This document shows, piece by piece, positions 13,001 through 20,835 of a stretch of 64,000 nucleotides of DNA (position 1 is the first letter of the stretch; every line of letters starts with the position of its first letter). Under the pieces are notes generated by a model. The model searched no databases, was not told where the DNA came from, and saw only the letters and a list, made by a program, of their open reading frames with translations. The position numbers were made by a program, and so were the translations under genes. Source of the DNA: Asterias rubens (lineage: Eukaryota; Echinodermata; Asteroidea; Forcipulatida; Asteriidae). The DNA is taken from NCBI RefSeq assembly GCF_902459465.1, contig NC_047068.1:11594001-11658000 (forward strand). The letters run 5' to 3'.

Positions 13001-16000
13001 CTACCCGTAGCCATGTCCCATACTTGAAGAGCATCTTTTGCAACCCAGGATGCAGTTAGAATCTTACCAGCCTGGAACAATACATGAATATTCATGAATA
13101 CACAACGATATGAATTTGCAAATCTGTGAATCTTTTGCAATCCAGGATGCAGTTAGAATCTTACCAGCCTGGAACAACACATGAATATTCATGAATACCT
13201 AACAATATGAATTTGCAAATCTGTGAATCTTTTGCAATCCAGGATGCAGTTAGTATCTTACCAGCCTGGAACAACACATGAATATTCATGAATACATAAC
13301 AATATGAATTTGCAAATCTGTGAATCTTTTGCAACCCAGCATGCTGTTAGTATCTTACCAGCCTGGAACAACACATGAATATTCATGAATACATAACAAT
13401 ATGAATTTGCAAATCTGTGAATCTTTTGCAACCCAGGATGCAGTTAGAATCTTCCCTGCCTGAAATAAGACATGAATATTCATGAATACATTACAATGCA
13501 AATTTGTAAATCTGTGCATCTTTTGCAAACCACAAACAAATTGTAAGAGGCTCTTGTGACTTAGCCACCCGACTCGCACGCATGGTCTCCCCTTCCAGTC
13601 GCTATGGATCGTGGCTCTATGAAGCTGTCCGAGCCAAGAAGCCCTTGACATAGACTACCCAGTATGCAGATAGGATCTTACCAGCCTGGAACAAGACATG
13701 CATATTCATGAATACATTACAATTTGGTATTTTTGACTAAGTTTTTAATTTTCTTAGAGTCTGACCACATGCGGCTTCATTAAATAACACTTATATTATG
13801 GTTTATTTATTAACTGCACTGGCGGCAAAGCAGGCCGAAAAAGTACATTTACAAGTAAAAATATTTGTTTAAGACAAAATATATAAATATATATATATAA
13901 ATACATGTACTTGCCTTGATGCTTGAGAAGGCCATGTATCAACTTTTTTGTTATTAATTAGTGCAGTTGTATAAAAAGCTCTTTTGTGTTTGGATATTGG
14001 TTTTGTGAGTGTTGCAGAGTACTAGCATGTTGCCTTGTAGTATTGAGGTTGTGTGGGTGGGTGCACTGTTTGTTCTATTATGGGTGTGCTGGTGTTGTTT
14101 TCCTTGGTTGGTGTCTTGTTGCATTGTGCTTTTTTTGCACCTCAAAACCCATTTTTTTTCCTTAAAAAAAACAGGACCACACCATTTCCCACACTAATCA
14201 TATGAAGTTACAAAACTTTACAATTTTACCTTTATGTCAATGCCATTTCCGCACACATGTGGTCCACCGATAGTTCGTTGAACTCCATGATTCGTTCGTT
14301 TGTCCCAAACCTGATAACATAAAAACAAACACTATGTGAAGACTTGATGTCCCCTAAGAGGTGTCTTGCTGTGATTTTCTGCCAATATTTCTTTTCAGAA
14401 AATTGAAGAGTAACTGCTTCTGAAACAAATAGTTGTGTATGTGGCGCTATTAGCTGTTGTTTGTTGTTGTTTGCAATCCATCTATGCCCATGGTAGGACG
14501 TCACTTTCCGCTTTCCGTTGTGTTGTATGCGAAGGAGGAGTCTAACCTGAGCTTGCAATGCGTCTGGGTGGTCAGGTTGGCGTAGTGGTACACTTTCTTG
14601 CCTTCCACCTCCAGGAACCCGGTTCGGTCAGTAACAACCCGATTGCGGTGGCTTTACAAGGAATACTTCTCTGGGGTTTTCCTACTCAAAAACAACACGA
14701 GGCTGAAGTGCAAACTGTCTGGTCTTTAAAGGCAACGTATACCTTTGGTTTTAGAAACCGTTTTAATCCTATTTAAATTTAGTTGTATACAATTAAACTA
14801 AAGTGTCTTCATATCAAAAGGTTTTTGTTTTTTTATATCACCAGAAATCTGGAGCAAATATGTCCATGCAGGAAGAATAAACCCGTTAGGAATACACGAA
14901 CTGAAAAGTGCTGTGGTAAATTCGCATTTGGGGCATAAAAACTGCTTTTTACATTAAAAAAAATCACTAAGTTACTTCAAAGTGATTTATATTTTAATGC
15001 TTTTAAAATACTATTGAACGCTGTTGTAGGCTTCTAACCAATAATTTTTATTGGAAAAAATGACAGGGCACATGACTGTGGCCCTTTTTGAATCCACGAC
15101 TTTGGCTTGGATTTGGCTTTAGGCTCCGTTTTCGCGTTTAAACACGTATGCAAAGCACGCAGTCTGAGCCGAATCTTGAGCCGAAGCCTTGGTTTCGAAA
15201 AGGGCCTAAGACTTTACCTTGAGGCAGTTATCCCAGCCTCCGGTCACAAAGATGTTATTATCGTCGGGATGGAACTTCAGAGCAAAGACTCGTCTTCCAT
15301 GTCCGAAGTCATTCACGTCATCTTCTTCAAGGAGTAACTGATTAGAGCCTTCATACATCTGAAGAAGCTTGAGAGACAAATCATCACTGGGTTTAAGATA
15401 ACGCCATCTTGAACAGAATTGATTTCAAATCTAGTCTTCAAATCCCTTGCTCCTCAGTCACCATCATACATATCTGACATTCTATGTGTCCCACCTTGTT
15501 CCCTATGCTCTTCCTCAGAGAACCGCTTGGCCGAACATCGCAGTGTCTATAGAGCTGATTCACATGGATTTTCTGCTGCTGCTTACATCTTTGCCATGCA
15601 ACTACACTTGGACTATTAAAAACTACTTATAAGACTCAATTATACCGAAAAACTTGACTGAGTCTCCACAATTCACCCAGTGGTCTTGGTGGACAGAGGA
15701 TGAGGACTGTGAAGAACTGTGCCATTAGGGTTTCGATGACATTTTTGGGAGCAGGGTAGCCAACTAATTTTTATCTGGGAACCCAAGTAAAACATCCATT
15801 AGAAGCCAGAATCATGTCTTACAGAATGAACCCCTTGCCATCTTGTTGATTTCCTGAGGCTCTAAAACTGTTGTACATACCTCATGTGTTTCAGCATCGT
15901 AAATTCGGACACAGAGATCTTTCCCAGCTGTAGCGTACACATCTCCATCCAGACTGAAGTCTAACGCGTTGATCTCATTATTTTTCTCTGAAGGGAAGAA

Positions 16001-18160
16001 GAGCGTCAATAAAGATAATCATATTTGACGATGATTAGAAAGTAACAAACCAAGGCCCATTTTCATGGCTCTGCTTACCGTGACCACAGAATCGGCGTTT
16101 ACGGAAGCAGCAAATTCTGTGCTTCAGACAAGCGTATTTCATGGGTTCGCAACGAATCTTGGCTTCTGCTCGTGCGTACTCCACATTACTAGGCAATCTA
16201 CGCTTACAAGGCTAGCGCAGAAATTTGACGCTTGCAAGTAACCAGGGAATCATGATCGTAAGCGCAAAATTTGCCGGTAAGCAGAGCCATGAAATGGGGC
16301 CCAGCTCTGTTCAGAAACACCTCCGAACACCACCCTTACTTAATAGATTTGTTAAGCAATATTTTCTGCTCAACATCTTTCTGAAATTGGGTTCATACTT
16401 AGGAGTGAGTCTCCCGTTGTTTACAATGCGAAAACTGCACAGCACTATTGTCAAGGTTGTCCCTTGCATAGCTTACTGTACTCACAGATGAAAAAAAAAA
16501 ATGAAAAAAAGCTCTTCTCTGAAATCATGGTTTTTAAAAAGTCTGTTGAAAGCCAATGTGGCTACTCAGGCGGGAGTTTATCCAGTTTCACTGGCACTAA
16601 AACCAGTGAGAATAATACACCAGTCCCATCGCAGGTTACTCCCCAGCTCTCGCCGGTACCCATTTGTACTCCTGGGTGGAGAGAAGCAATTATGATTAAT
16701 TGTGTCATGACTGACCAGTCCAGAATTCTAACCCACATTCTGTAAAGTACAGAACTTCACACTCGTGTCCCTGAGCAAGACACTTTACTAGTGTTGCTTT
16801 TCTCCACCCAGGAAAATATAAGTACCTGTGAGGGAGAGATTGATCCTGTGATTGATTTAGCCGAGTAGCGCATATGTGTTGCACAGGCTGTATACATGTA
16901 CCCCGGGGGAGCTGAGATGGTTTAAGAAATGAATTAAACTCCCCTCCAGTTCTAACACAAACCCTTTTTCCATTTTAACCTTTATTTGCCAACTTCTTAT
17001 GACAGTTGTCCACATTCCACGTAGTAACGCTCCCATCGGCACCCACGGCAACCAGCTCATCCCTGTGGCTGGGATGGAAACTTAGTCCCATCACAGGGAG
17101 CTCCATCCGTCCTCCCTTGTGTAGAGTCTTCACCATCCCACCAGTTGATGTGCTGTACAACTAATGGTGGGAAGATCAGAATTGTAATTAATGATTAGTG
17201 GGTAAACAGGTTTAAAGGCACTAGACAATACTGGTAATTACTCAAAATAATTGTTAGCATAAAAACTTACTTGGTAACGAGTAGTGGAGAGCTGTTGATA
17301 GTATAAAACTTTGTGAGAAACGGCTCCCTCTGCAGTAACGCAGTTTTTGAGAAAGAAGTAGATTTCGAGACCTCAGAATTAGATTTTGAGGTGATTTAAT
17401 CAAGCACCTGAACACGACAAGGGTGTTTTTTCTTCCATTATTATCTTGCAACTTTGATGACCAAATGAGCTCAAATTTTCACAGGTTTGTTATTTTATGC
17501 ATATGTTGAGATATACCATGTGAGAAGACTGGTTTTGATAACCATTAGTGTCACTGTAGACAAAACATTTCTAAAACTGGGATCCAGATTTAGACATTTT
17601 TTGTCTAGGAGTTACATAGCAATAAGCCATTTCGAGATGTGGACACACTATTAGCTTTGGGTAAATTTGTCTGTATACATCTAAACCAAACAGTGTACTT
17701 CTATAGTGTCTTCCATGATCGCTTTTTCATCTTTTGGCAACCCCTGGACTCTGGGGTTATAAATTCCATTGAGCTTTTGGAAATGGTATCATCAGTGGTA
17801 GAGAAACACCTCAAAGGGCCTAACCAATATTGTTTGGAGAAAATTACAAACAAATTGTTCAGCAGGCAGACTCTAAAAAGTCTTAAAAAGTCTGTATTCT
17901 GATAAAAGTATGAAATTACTCATCCCTCAGAAAAGAAAGGTGGGAATTTGAACTCATACCAAGACTCCTCCGTTTCCGCAGCCCACAGCAAGCATCTCGC
18001 CATCATGAGAGAATTGAAGACTATAGACACCTGAGAATGCACTTGTTATATCGATGTCCCTCAGCGGTATCAGCTTAGTAAAGACACCCTCTGTCTTAGC
18101 CTCTTTATCATCGATTGCACGGCCTGCTCTTATTGCTGCTTCAAGACGCCGACGAGCCAT
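3922..18160 (-). CDS. WD40 repeat protein gene, seven coding exons, 347 aa
   Basis: Spliced gene with coding exons 17960-18160, 16980-17160, 15881-15987, 15218-15358, 14230-14310, 12859-13071 and 3922-4041. All introns have GT/AG ends and the phases agree (0,1,0,0,0,0), giving 1044 nt including a TAG stop. The protein opens with a basic stretch (MARRRLEAAIRAGRAIDD) and then shows WD40-type blades: FSHDGEMLAVGCGNG, FHPSHRDELVAVGADGSVTTW, FSLDGDVYATAGKDLCVRIYD, FHPDDNNIFVTGGWDNCLKVW and KILTASWVAKDALQVWDM. This predicts a single beta-propeller scaffold with no enzyme domain. There is no signal peptide or membrane segment, so it is probably cytosolic. I do not recognise a named orthologue. A donor-like GTAAGT lies 20 nt after the stop (exon edge 3901), so the 3' UTR may be spliced. 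The start is the first ATG after a splice acceptor at 18170-18171, with an in-frame TAA just before it. Confidence 0.87.
4837..5403. repeat. MITE-A, composite of two subfamilies
   Basis: Starts TTAAAGGGAAGGTACACG and ends AATAGTGTCCACTGCCTTTAA. The left half is the subfamily with the palindrome ACTTCTAGCTAGAAGTC and the right half is the standard end. At 567 bp it is longer than most copies, as expected of a chimera or nested element. Confidence 0.7.
6308..6455. repeat. Dispersed repeat H (AGGCCTGGAA...)
   Basis: Shares the AGGCCTGGAA start and the GGCCTC / TTGAAAGGGCA modules with copies at 36475 and 37041, partly in inverted order. Neighbouring 6165-6235 is a C2 fragment; the rest of 5404-7423 holds nothing I recognise. 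Confidence 0.45.
7424..7835. repeat. Chimeric MITE with an A-type left half and a B-type right half
   Basis: The left part matches MITE-A (TTTACTCAAAATAGTCGTTAGC, with GAGAAACAGCTCCCTCTGAA). From about 7655 it matches MITE-B (TGTCATGACACTGCGAAACG... GATACACGAAGTGTGGGCCT) and ends GTCCAAAGGCTTTAA. Confidence 0.65.
7900..8010. repeat. Fold-back repeat F (TCCTAACTTAGGA-type)
   Basis: GTCCTAACTTAGGAAGGGTT and its partial inverse CCTAAGATTAATCCTAAGTG flank a central CGTCCTAAGTCC. Related copies lie at 35497-35662 and 46385-46560, each ending near a GGTGAAATCGACG-like motif. Confidence 0.5.
8374..8729. repeat. MITE-B, complete copy
   Basis: TIRs TTAAAGCCATTGGACACTTT and GGTCCAATGGCTTTAA. The interior includes the palindrome TCTCGAAATTGAGA and CACAGGTTTGTTATTTTATA, which is shared with MITE-A and suggests common ancestry. 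Confidence 0.75.
8969..9570. repeat. 22-bp minisatellite with 88-bp higher-order repeat
   Basis: Monomer GGTTGCCATGGGCTAGTACACT, with one or two bases trimmed at edges, repeated about 27 times. Four monomer variants (ending TTTGTTCATT, TAGTTCACT, TAGTTTATA and TAGTACACT) recur in a fixed order over most of the array, giving an 88-bp period. It lies in the 8.8 kb intron between WD40 exons 7 and 6. Confidence 0.85.
9962..10640 (+). repeat. tRNA-derived SINE interrupted by a MITE-B
   Basis: The head has box A TGGCATAGCGG (9966-9976) and box B GGTTCAAGTCC (10018-10028). The body resumes after the MITE at 10387 (GTAAAAGAACCAAGTACACT, TTTGATTGGCAGCATATTG). The terminal part contains a tandem duplication of about 68 bp (10500-10632). 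The 5' and 3' acceptor strands do not pair, so this is not a working tRNA gene. Confidence 0.65.
10050..10386. repeat. MITE-B inserted into a SINE, flanked by TTAA
   Basis: TTAA at 10050-10053 and at 10383-10386 bracket TIRs AGCCATTGGACACTTT and GATTGCT. The SINE resumes directly on the other side, which marks TTAA as the target duplication. Confidence 0.75.
10641..11296. other. Intronic, no feature recognised
   Basis: AT-rich sequence within the large WD40 intron, with a T run near 10910 and no family resemblance seen. Confidence 0.35.
11297..11495. repeat. Fold-back repeat C2
   Basis: CAGGGCCCATCAATTTCAAG at one end and TGTATGAAACTGGGCCCAG at the other. The interior ACCAGCCAAAATACCA and CTGGTACCCTGCTC are diagnostic of C2. 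The overlapping 109-codon frame is a by-product. Confidence 0.6.
11496..12292. other. Intronic, no feature recognised
   Basis: Only the short motif GAGGGCGCT recurs (near 11530, 11586 and 11842), plus a G run near 11885. No gene is supported. Confidence 0.35.
12293..12637. repeat. MITE-A copy
   Basis: TTAAAGGTACTGGGATGGAC to GAGTAATTACCACTAAACC, with the internal inverted pair TTTCGAGACCTCA / TGAGGTCTCAAAA. The two frames of 90 and 65 codons here are MITE translations. Confidence 0.75.
12650..12810 (+). repeat. Dispersed repeat, second copy of the 3505 family
   Basis: CTCTACCAG, GGGGTAACCTTGTTGCAGTC, GGAGTAGGTGGCAA and AGTGGCCTTCAAACCTTGTG match the copy at 3505-3735 in the same order. Confidence 0.55.
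12859..13071 (-). CDS. WD40 gene coding exon 6
   Basis: 213 nt, 71 codons, from acceptor TTGTTCCAG to donor GTAGGAGA. It encodes GKILTASWVAKDALQVWDM and a further strand set ending in NRTTNK. Its first 36 nt and the preceding acceptor are tandemly repeated upstream in the intron, so the true acceptor sits at the edge of a 97-bp array. The copy chosen here is the only one that runs on into the remaining exon. Confidence 0.86.
13036..13727. repeat. 97-bp tandem array copying the exon 6 splice acceptor
   Basis: Five units start at 13036, 13133, 13230, 13327 and 13424, exactly 97 bp apart. A sixth, starting at 13521, is broken by about 120 bp of unrelated sequence and resumes near 13655. Each unit holds 36 bp equal to the start of WD40 exon 6 and 61 bp of intron including its acceptor TTGTTCCAG. 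Units 2 to 4 keep an intact acceptor; unit 5 is mutated there. Confidence 0.9.
13728..14229. other. Intronic, low-complexity AT
   Basis: Holds a TA-rich microsatellite near 13878-13905 and T-rich or TG-rich text. No gene is supported. Confidence 0.4.
14230..14310 (-). CDS. WD40 gene coding exon 5
   Basis: 81 nt, 27 codons, from acceptor GTTATCAG to donor GTAAAATT. It begins with VWDKRTNHG, which finishes the blade begun in the previous exon with the characteristic W-D pair. Confidence 0.87.
14565..14725 (+). repeat. tRNA-derived SINE, degenerate
   Basis: TGGTCAGGTTGGCGTAGTGG looks like a D-arm or box A region, and CCGGTTCGGTCAGTAAC keeps a damaged box B. TCTGGGGTTTTCCTACTC resembles the conserved body of the SINE at 44887. 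Confidence 0.45.
15218..15358 (-). CDS. WD40 gene coding exon 4
   Basis: 141 nt, exactly 47 codons, from acceptor TTCTTCAG to donor GTAAAGTC. It encodes an acidic loop (LLLEEDDVNDFG) and the blade core ALKFHPDDNNIFVTGGWDN. Confidence 0.88.
15881..15987 (-). CDS. WD40 gene coding exon 3
   Basis: 107 nt from acceptor CCCTTCAG to donor GTATGTAC; restores phase 0. It encodes one complete blade, ALDFSLDGDVYATAGKDL then VRIYDAETHE. Confidence 0.88.
16055..16302. repeat. Fold-back repeat C1
   Basis: GGCCCATTTTCATGGCTCTG to GCAGAGCCATGAAATGGGGCCC: the ends are clear inverted repeats. The interior GCTTACCGTGACC and GTAAGCGCAAAATTT match other C1 copies. It lies in WD40 intron 2, followed by a C2 fragment (to about 16400) and a SINE-body fragment near 16750. 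Confidence 0.65.
16980..17160 (-). CDS. WD40 gene coding exon 2
   Basis: 181 nt between acceptor CCATTAG and donor GTTAAAA; enters in phase 0 and leaves with one base. It contains a blade with the core LSFHPSHRDELVAVGADG followed by SVTTWNVD. Confidence 0.88.
17211..17560. repeat. MITE-A copy in WD40 intron 1
   Basis: TTTAAAGGCACTAGACAATACTGG to GATAACCATTAGTGTCACTG. The right terminus is degenerate, so this is an older copy. Confidence 0.65.
17561..17959. other. Rest of WD40 intron 1
   Basis: An 87-codon plus-strand frame (17639-17902) is open here but has no recognisable domain and sits inside the intron. I treat it as chance. Confidence 0.4.
17960..18160 (-). CDS. WD40 gene coding exon 1 (aa 1-67)
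   Basis: Starts at the ATG whose complement is CAT 18158-18160 and ends in frame (phase 0) at donor GTATGAG. It encodes the basic N-terminus and the first blade strand (VYSLQFSHDGEMLAVGCGNG). The exon probably begins at 18169, after acceptor CTACAG, so nine bases of 5' UTR precede the ATG. Confidence 0.88.
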
Positions 18161-18169
18161 TGTGGATTA

Positions 18170-18999
18170 CTGTAGAGGAAGGATGGGAGAAGAAACCAAG
18201 ATCTGAAAGTTTTGGTTAAATCAGTTGTTAAAAAGGAAACGTATACATTTAGTTTGTCGAGCCAGTTGATTGTTTTAATCCTGTACAAATGTTTAGTTGT
18301 ACAAATGCATTTTACAAATTGCTGTAATTTAAAGCTACAGTCCTTTTTACCAAGTAAGTTTTTATTGCTATTAATTTTCAGTAGTCTTTACCAAACGTCA
18401 TTACAGACCATACATGTGCAATATGTAGGGTCGTTAATAAACAATGCATCAGTTTCATTACAATACATGTAGCATGGAGAAGTAGTAAGAGTCAGACCAT
18501 GCATGATGTATGTAGCTTGTGCGCAGGTTAGCGAGTGTATACATTTTCAAAACATGATCAGACTCTACTTTTATGATGATGGGTTCCCAACCAAAGACAA
18601 TATATATAGCTGATGAGAGCTGCTCTGGAAATCAACTTACAACATTTATACAATTTTTTAACCGAAAGTGAACATAACATTACAATCGCCACCCCACCTA
18701 CTGCTTGGTATTATTACTGATATTTAGTGCTTTATGAACAAGTTGTACTACGTTACGTAAACTAATAATACTAACTAGTTCTAAACCAAACTACTTTATA
18801 AATACAATACAAGCCCATCGTCCCCCTTTGTGAATTTGCCGAGTTCCCTTGATGGGAAGATCATCTAAACAAACAAACAAACAAACATTTTTTTTTTTCT
18901 TTTTTTAAATCTCACATTAGTAATTAACCAATGATCTCACTGAGATTCTCAGTCATACCCTACACTCAGGACTAAATTGTCAATACCGTGATAAATTAC
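18170..18999 (-). other. Presumed 5' UTR intron of the WD40 gene
   Basis: An acceptor at 18170-18171 precedes the start codon. Donor candidates are GTAATT (18998-18999) and GTAAGT near 18637-18642. A repeated CAAA tract lies at about 18868-18888. Confidence 0.4.
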
Positions 19000-19105
19000 C
19001 TTTTTGCTGGCCTTCAAACACGAAGAAAACAACTAATTCCAGTTCTTGTGGCGTTAGTTTTTTGATCAACCGTTTGACGATCACTTCATCTGCTGCTGAG
19101 CACAT
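19000..19105 (-). CDS. Candidate small coding exon or upstream ORF of the WD40 gene
   Basis: An open frame of 35 codons starts at an ATG (CAT 19103-19105) and ends at a good donor, GTAATT, leaving phase 1. The peptide begins MCSAADEVIVKRLIKKL and continues TPQELELVVFFVFEGQQK, which looks like ordinary protein composition. An in-frame TGA lies 18 nt upstream of the ATG, and a TATA-like TTTTATAA lies about 40 nt upstream. If spliced to the acceptor at 18170 it runs out of frame with the WD40 protein and stops at about 18141, overlapping the WD40 start. If not spliced it stops after six more codons. It could instead belong to a transcript with an exon I have not found. Confidence 0.4.
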
Positions 19106-20345
19106 GTCAAAACACAAACATCACAACTGTCAAAATTATAAAATGGAGTTACTGAAGGGCCCTCTAATCTAGAGGGCGCTGTTTAAAAAAGTGGTATGAA
19201 TTTTGCCCTTGCCCCGCCTCCTCTGTTGCGGCGGGGGGGGGGGGGGGGGGTTGAGGGGGGATGTAGTTTGTTACATTTTAGTCCTTATTTTAAACTTTTC
19301 CAAATTTGTCCCAGATCATTGTTGGGCCTACTATATATCTGTTTGGCCATGTAGTTCAGACTATCCGCAGAAAATTAAGCATAAACGGGCATCAAAATTA
19401 GTGTTTGTGACTTGTCCTCAAACAAACAACAAAACTATTTGAAAGAATTGTTTATATAATTTATTGTAAAAAAAAGAAATGTGTTTGTGACCAAATAGTT
19501 ATACATTTTTCCGATGGGGAAAACCTTGACCGCTTGCCTATGACAATGCTTAGTTATTATAAAGTTCTTGGTAGAAAAAAAACATGTTTTTATTTATTTT
19601 TTGTTGTTGAAGTGTTTGGTTGTTGTTGAGTACTTTTAAGTGGGTCACTTATTTGAATCTATTTTGAGGTCGGGGTCAATTAGCTCTCGATTTTCTATTA
19701 CCACGAAACCCGGATATGACCACACTAGAGGATACACTGCTGGAGCCCTGTGGCGACAGCTATTGTTATTTTCTTTAGTCAAAGCTAAGAAAAAATAAGA
19801 ACCTCCCATAGACTTTGTAAACAAAATTCCTTGAGGAGCAACGTTTTTTTATCCCTTTTTTTGATTTGTTCCCAGTCTCCATGAGGAAGAGAACATGAAA
19901 TCACACACACACATCCACACACCCTCTCTGTTTCAACGTTCACTATACGGTTAACTAACATGGGATGCTAGCTCAACACAGTATTATGTTTTTTGTCAAT
20001 GAGAATGAGAGCGCCATCTCATGAATAATTCATTCACAGTGTGCAAGCGCCAAAGATCGTGACGTCAACAACAACAACCACAACCACAACTACCATGACA
20101 CACACACTCCTAGAATGTGTACGTCCGTGTGGAGAGATTAGACGCAAAGAACAAACACACACTACTACAGTACATTATTTGTGTACCACCCAAACTCACG
20201 TGCAGTGAACCATGGAGCAATAGAGTGAACCTATCAAACGTTGACACAGAAAAAGAACAGAGCAAAGTCTATAGACCTGGTTAAGATTAACATTTTCCTG
20301 TCAAAGTGGGAGTATCGGATAGCAGGTAAGACATAGAAAAGAACC
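19106..20345. promoter_or_regulatory. Divergent intergenic region between the WD40 and sphingosine kinase genes
   Basis: The two genes are transcribed away from each other and share this spacer, so it should hold both promoters. It contains an almost uninterrupted G tract (19232-19250) and a full palindromic CRE at 20060-20067. There is an A-rich CAACAACAACAACCACAACC stretch next to the CRE and no clear TATA box on the kinase side. The role is inferred from position. Confidence 0.5.
20060..20067. promoter_or_regulatory. Palindromic CRE/ATF site TGACGTCA
   Basis: Exact 8-bp CRE about 280 bp upstream of the kinase ATG and outside any repeat I recognise. Other TGACGTCA copies in the window lie inside or near repeats (for example 1121 and 24725), so an isolated promoter-proximal copy is more suggestive but not proof. 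Confidence 0.35.
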
Positions 20346-20835
20346 ATGTCATCGGAAGAACTGAATAATTGTGTCGGCGAAGAGATATTTCTCCTTCAAG
20401 ATGACTTCATTTTGCACCCAGGAAAATGCACTGCAGTTACGGTGAAACTTTACCCGGACCGTCTCGAGTACGAGAAAACCAAGGCGATCAACGGCAGCAA
20501 TGGCCGGGTGCAGCAGCTCAACGGTACCGTACGCATGGCCGATGTTGTCGGGTGTGAATGTGGCAGAAGCCGTGGGACATATCCAGCTCAAAACTCTAGA
20601 CTTTCACTTACAAATTTGACCACAAAGAAGCCTAAAAATGACACTACGGCATTTGTGTGTCTGCATTCGTATGCCTACAACAAGCCAGTGGCAAGCGGTG
20701 GGTTCAGATCCAAACGAGACATTGTTTTTCGTGTGAATAAATATGACACCTACGAACAAAACTTGGAAATTGTTCAGAAATGGAGATTGGCTGTACTACT
20801 TATTCTGCGGGGAGTGGATGTGTTGTGTGAAGAAG
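20346..20835 (+). CDS. SPHK: Sphingosine kinase exon 1 (aa 1-163)
   Basis: Starts at ATG in the context AAAGAACCATGTC and ends at donor GAAG|GTGAGT in phase 1. It encodes the N-terminal regulatory region (FILHPGKCTAVTVKLYPDRL, TYEQNLEIVQKWRLAVL) that precedes the catalytic domain in long sphingosine kinases. Reading through the donor stays open for about 30 codons, but that extension has no family similarity. Confidence 0.9.
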
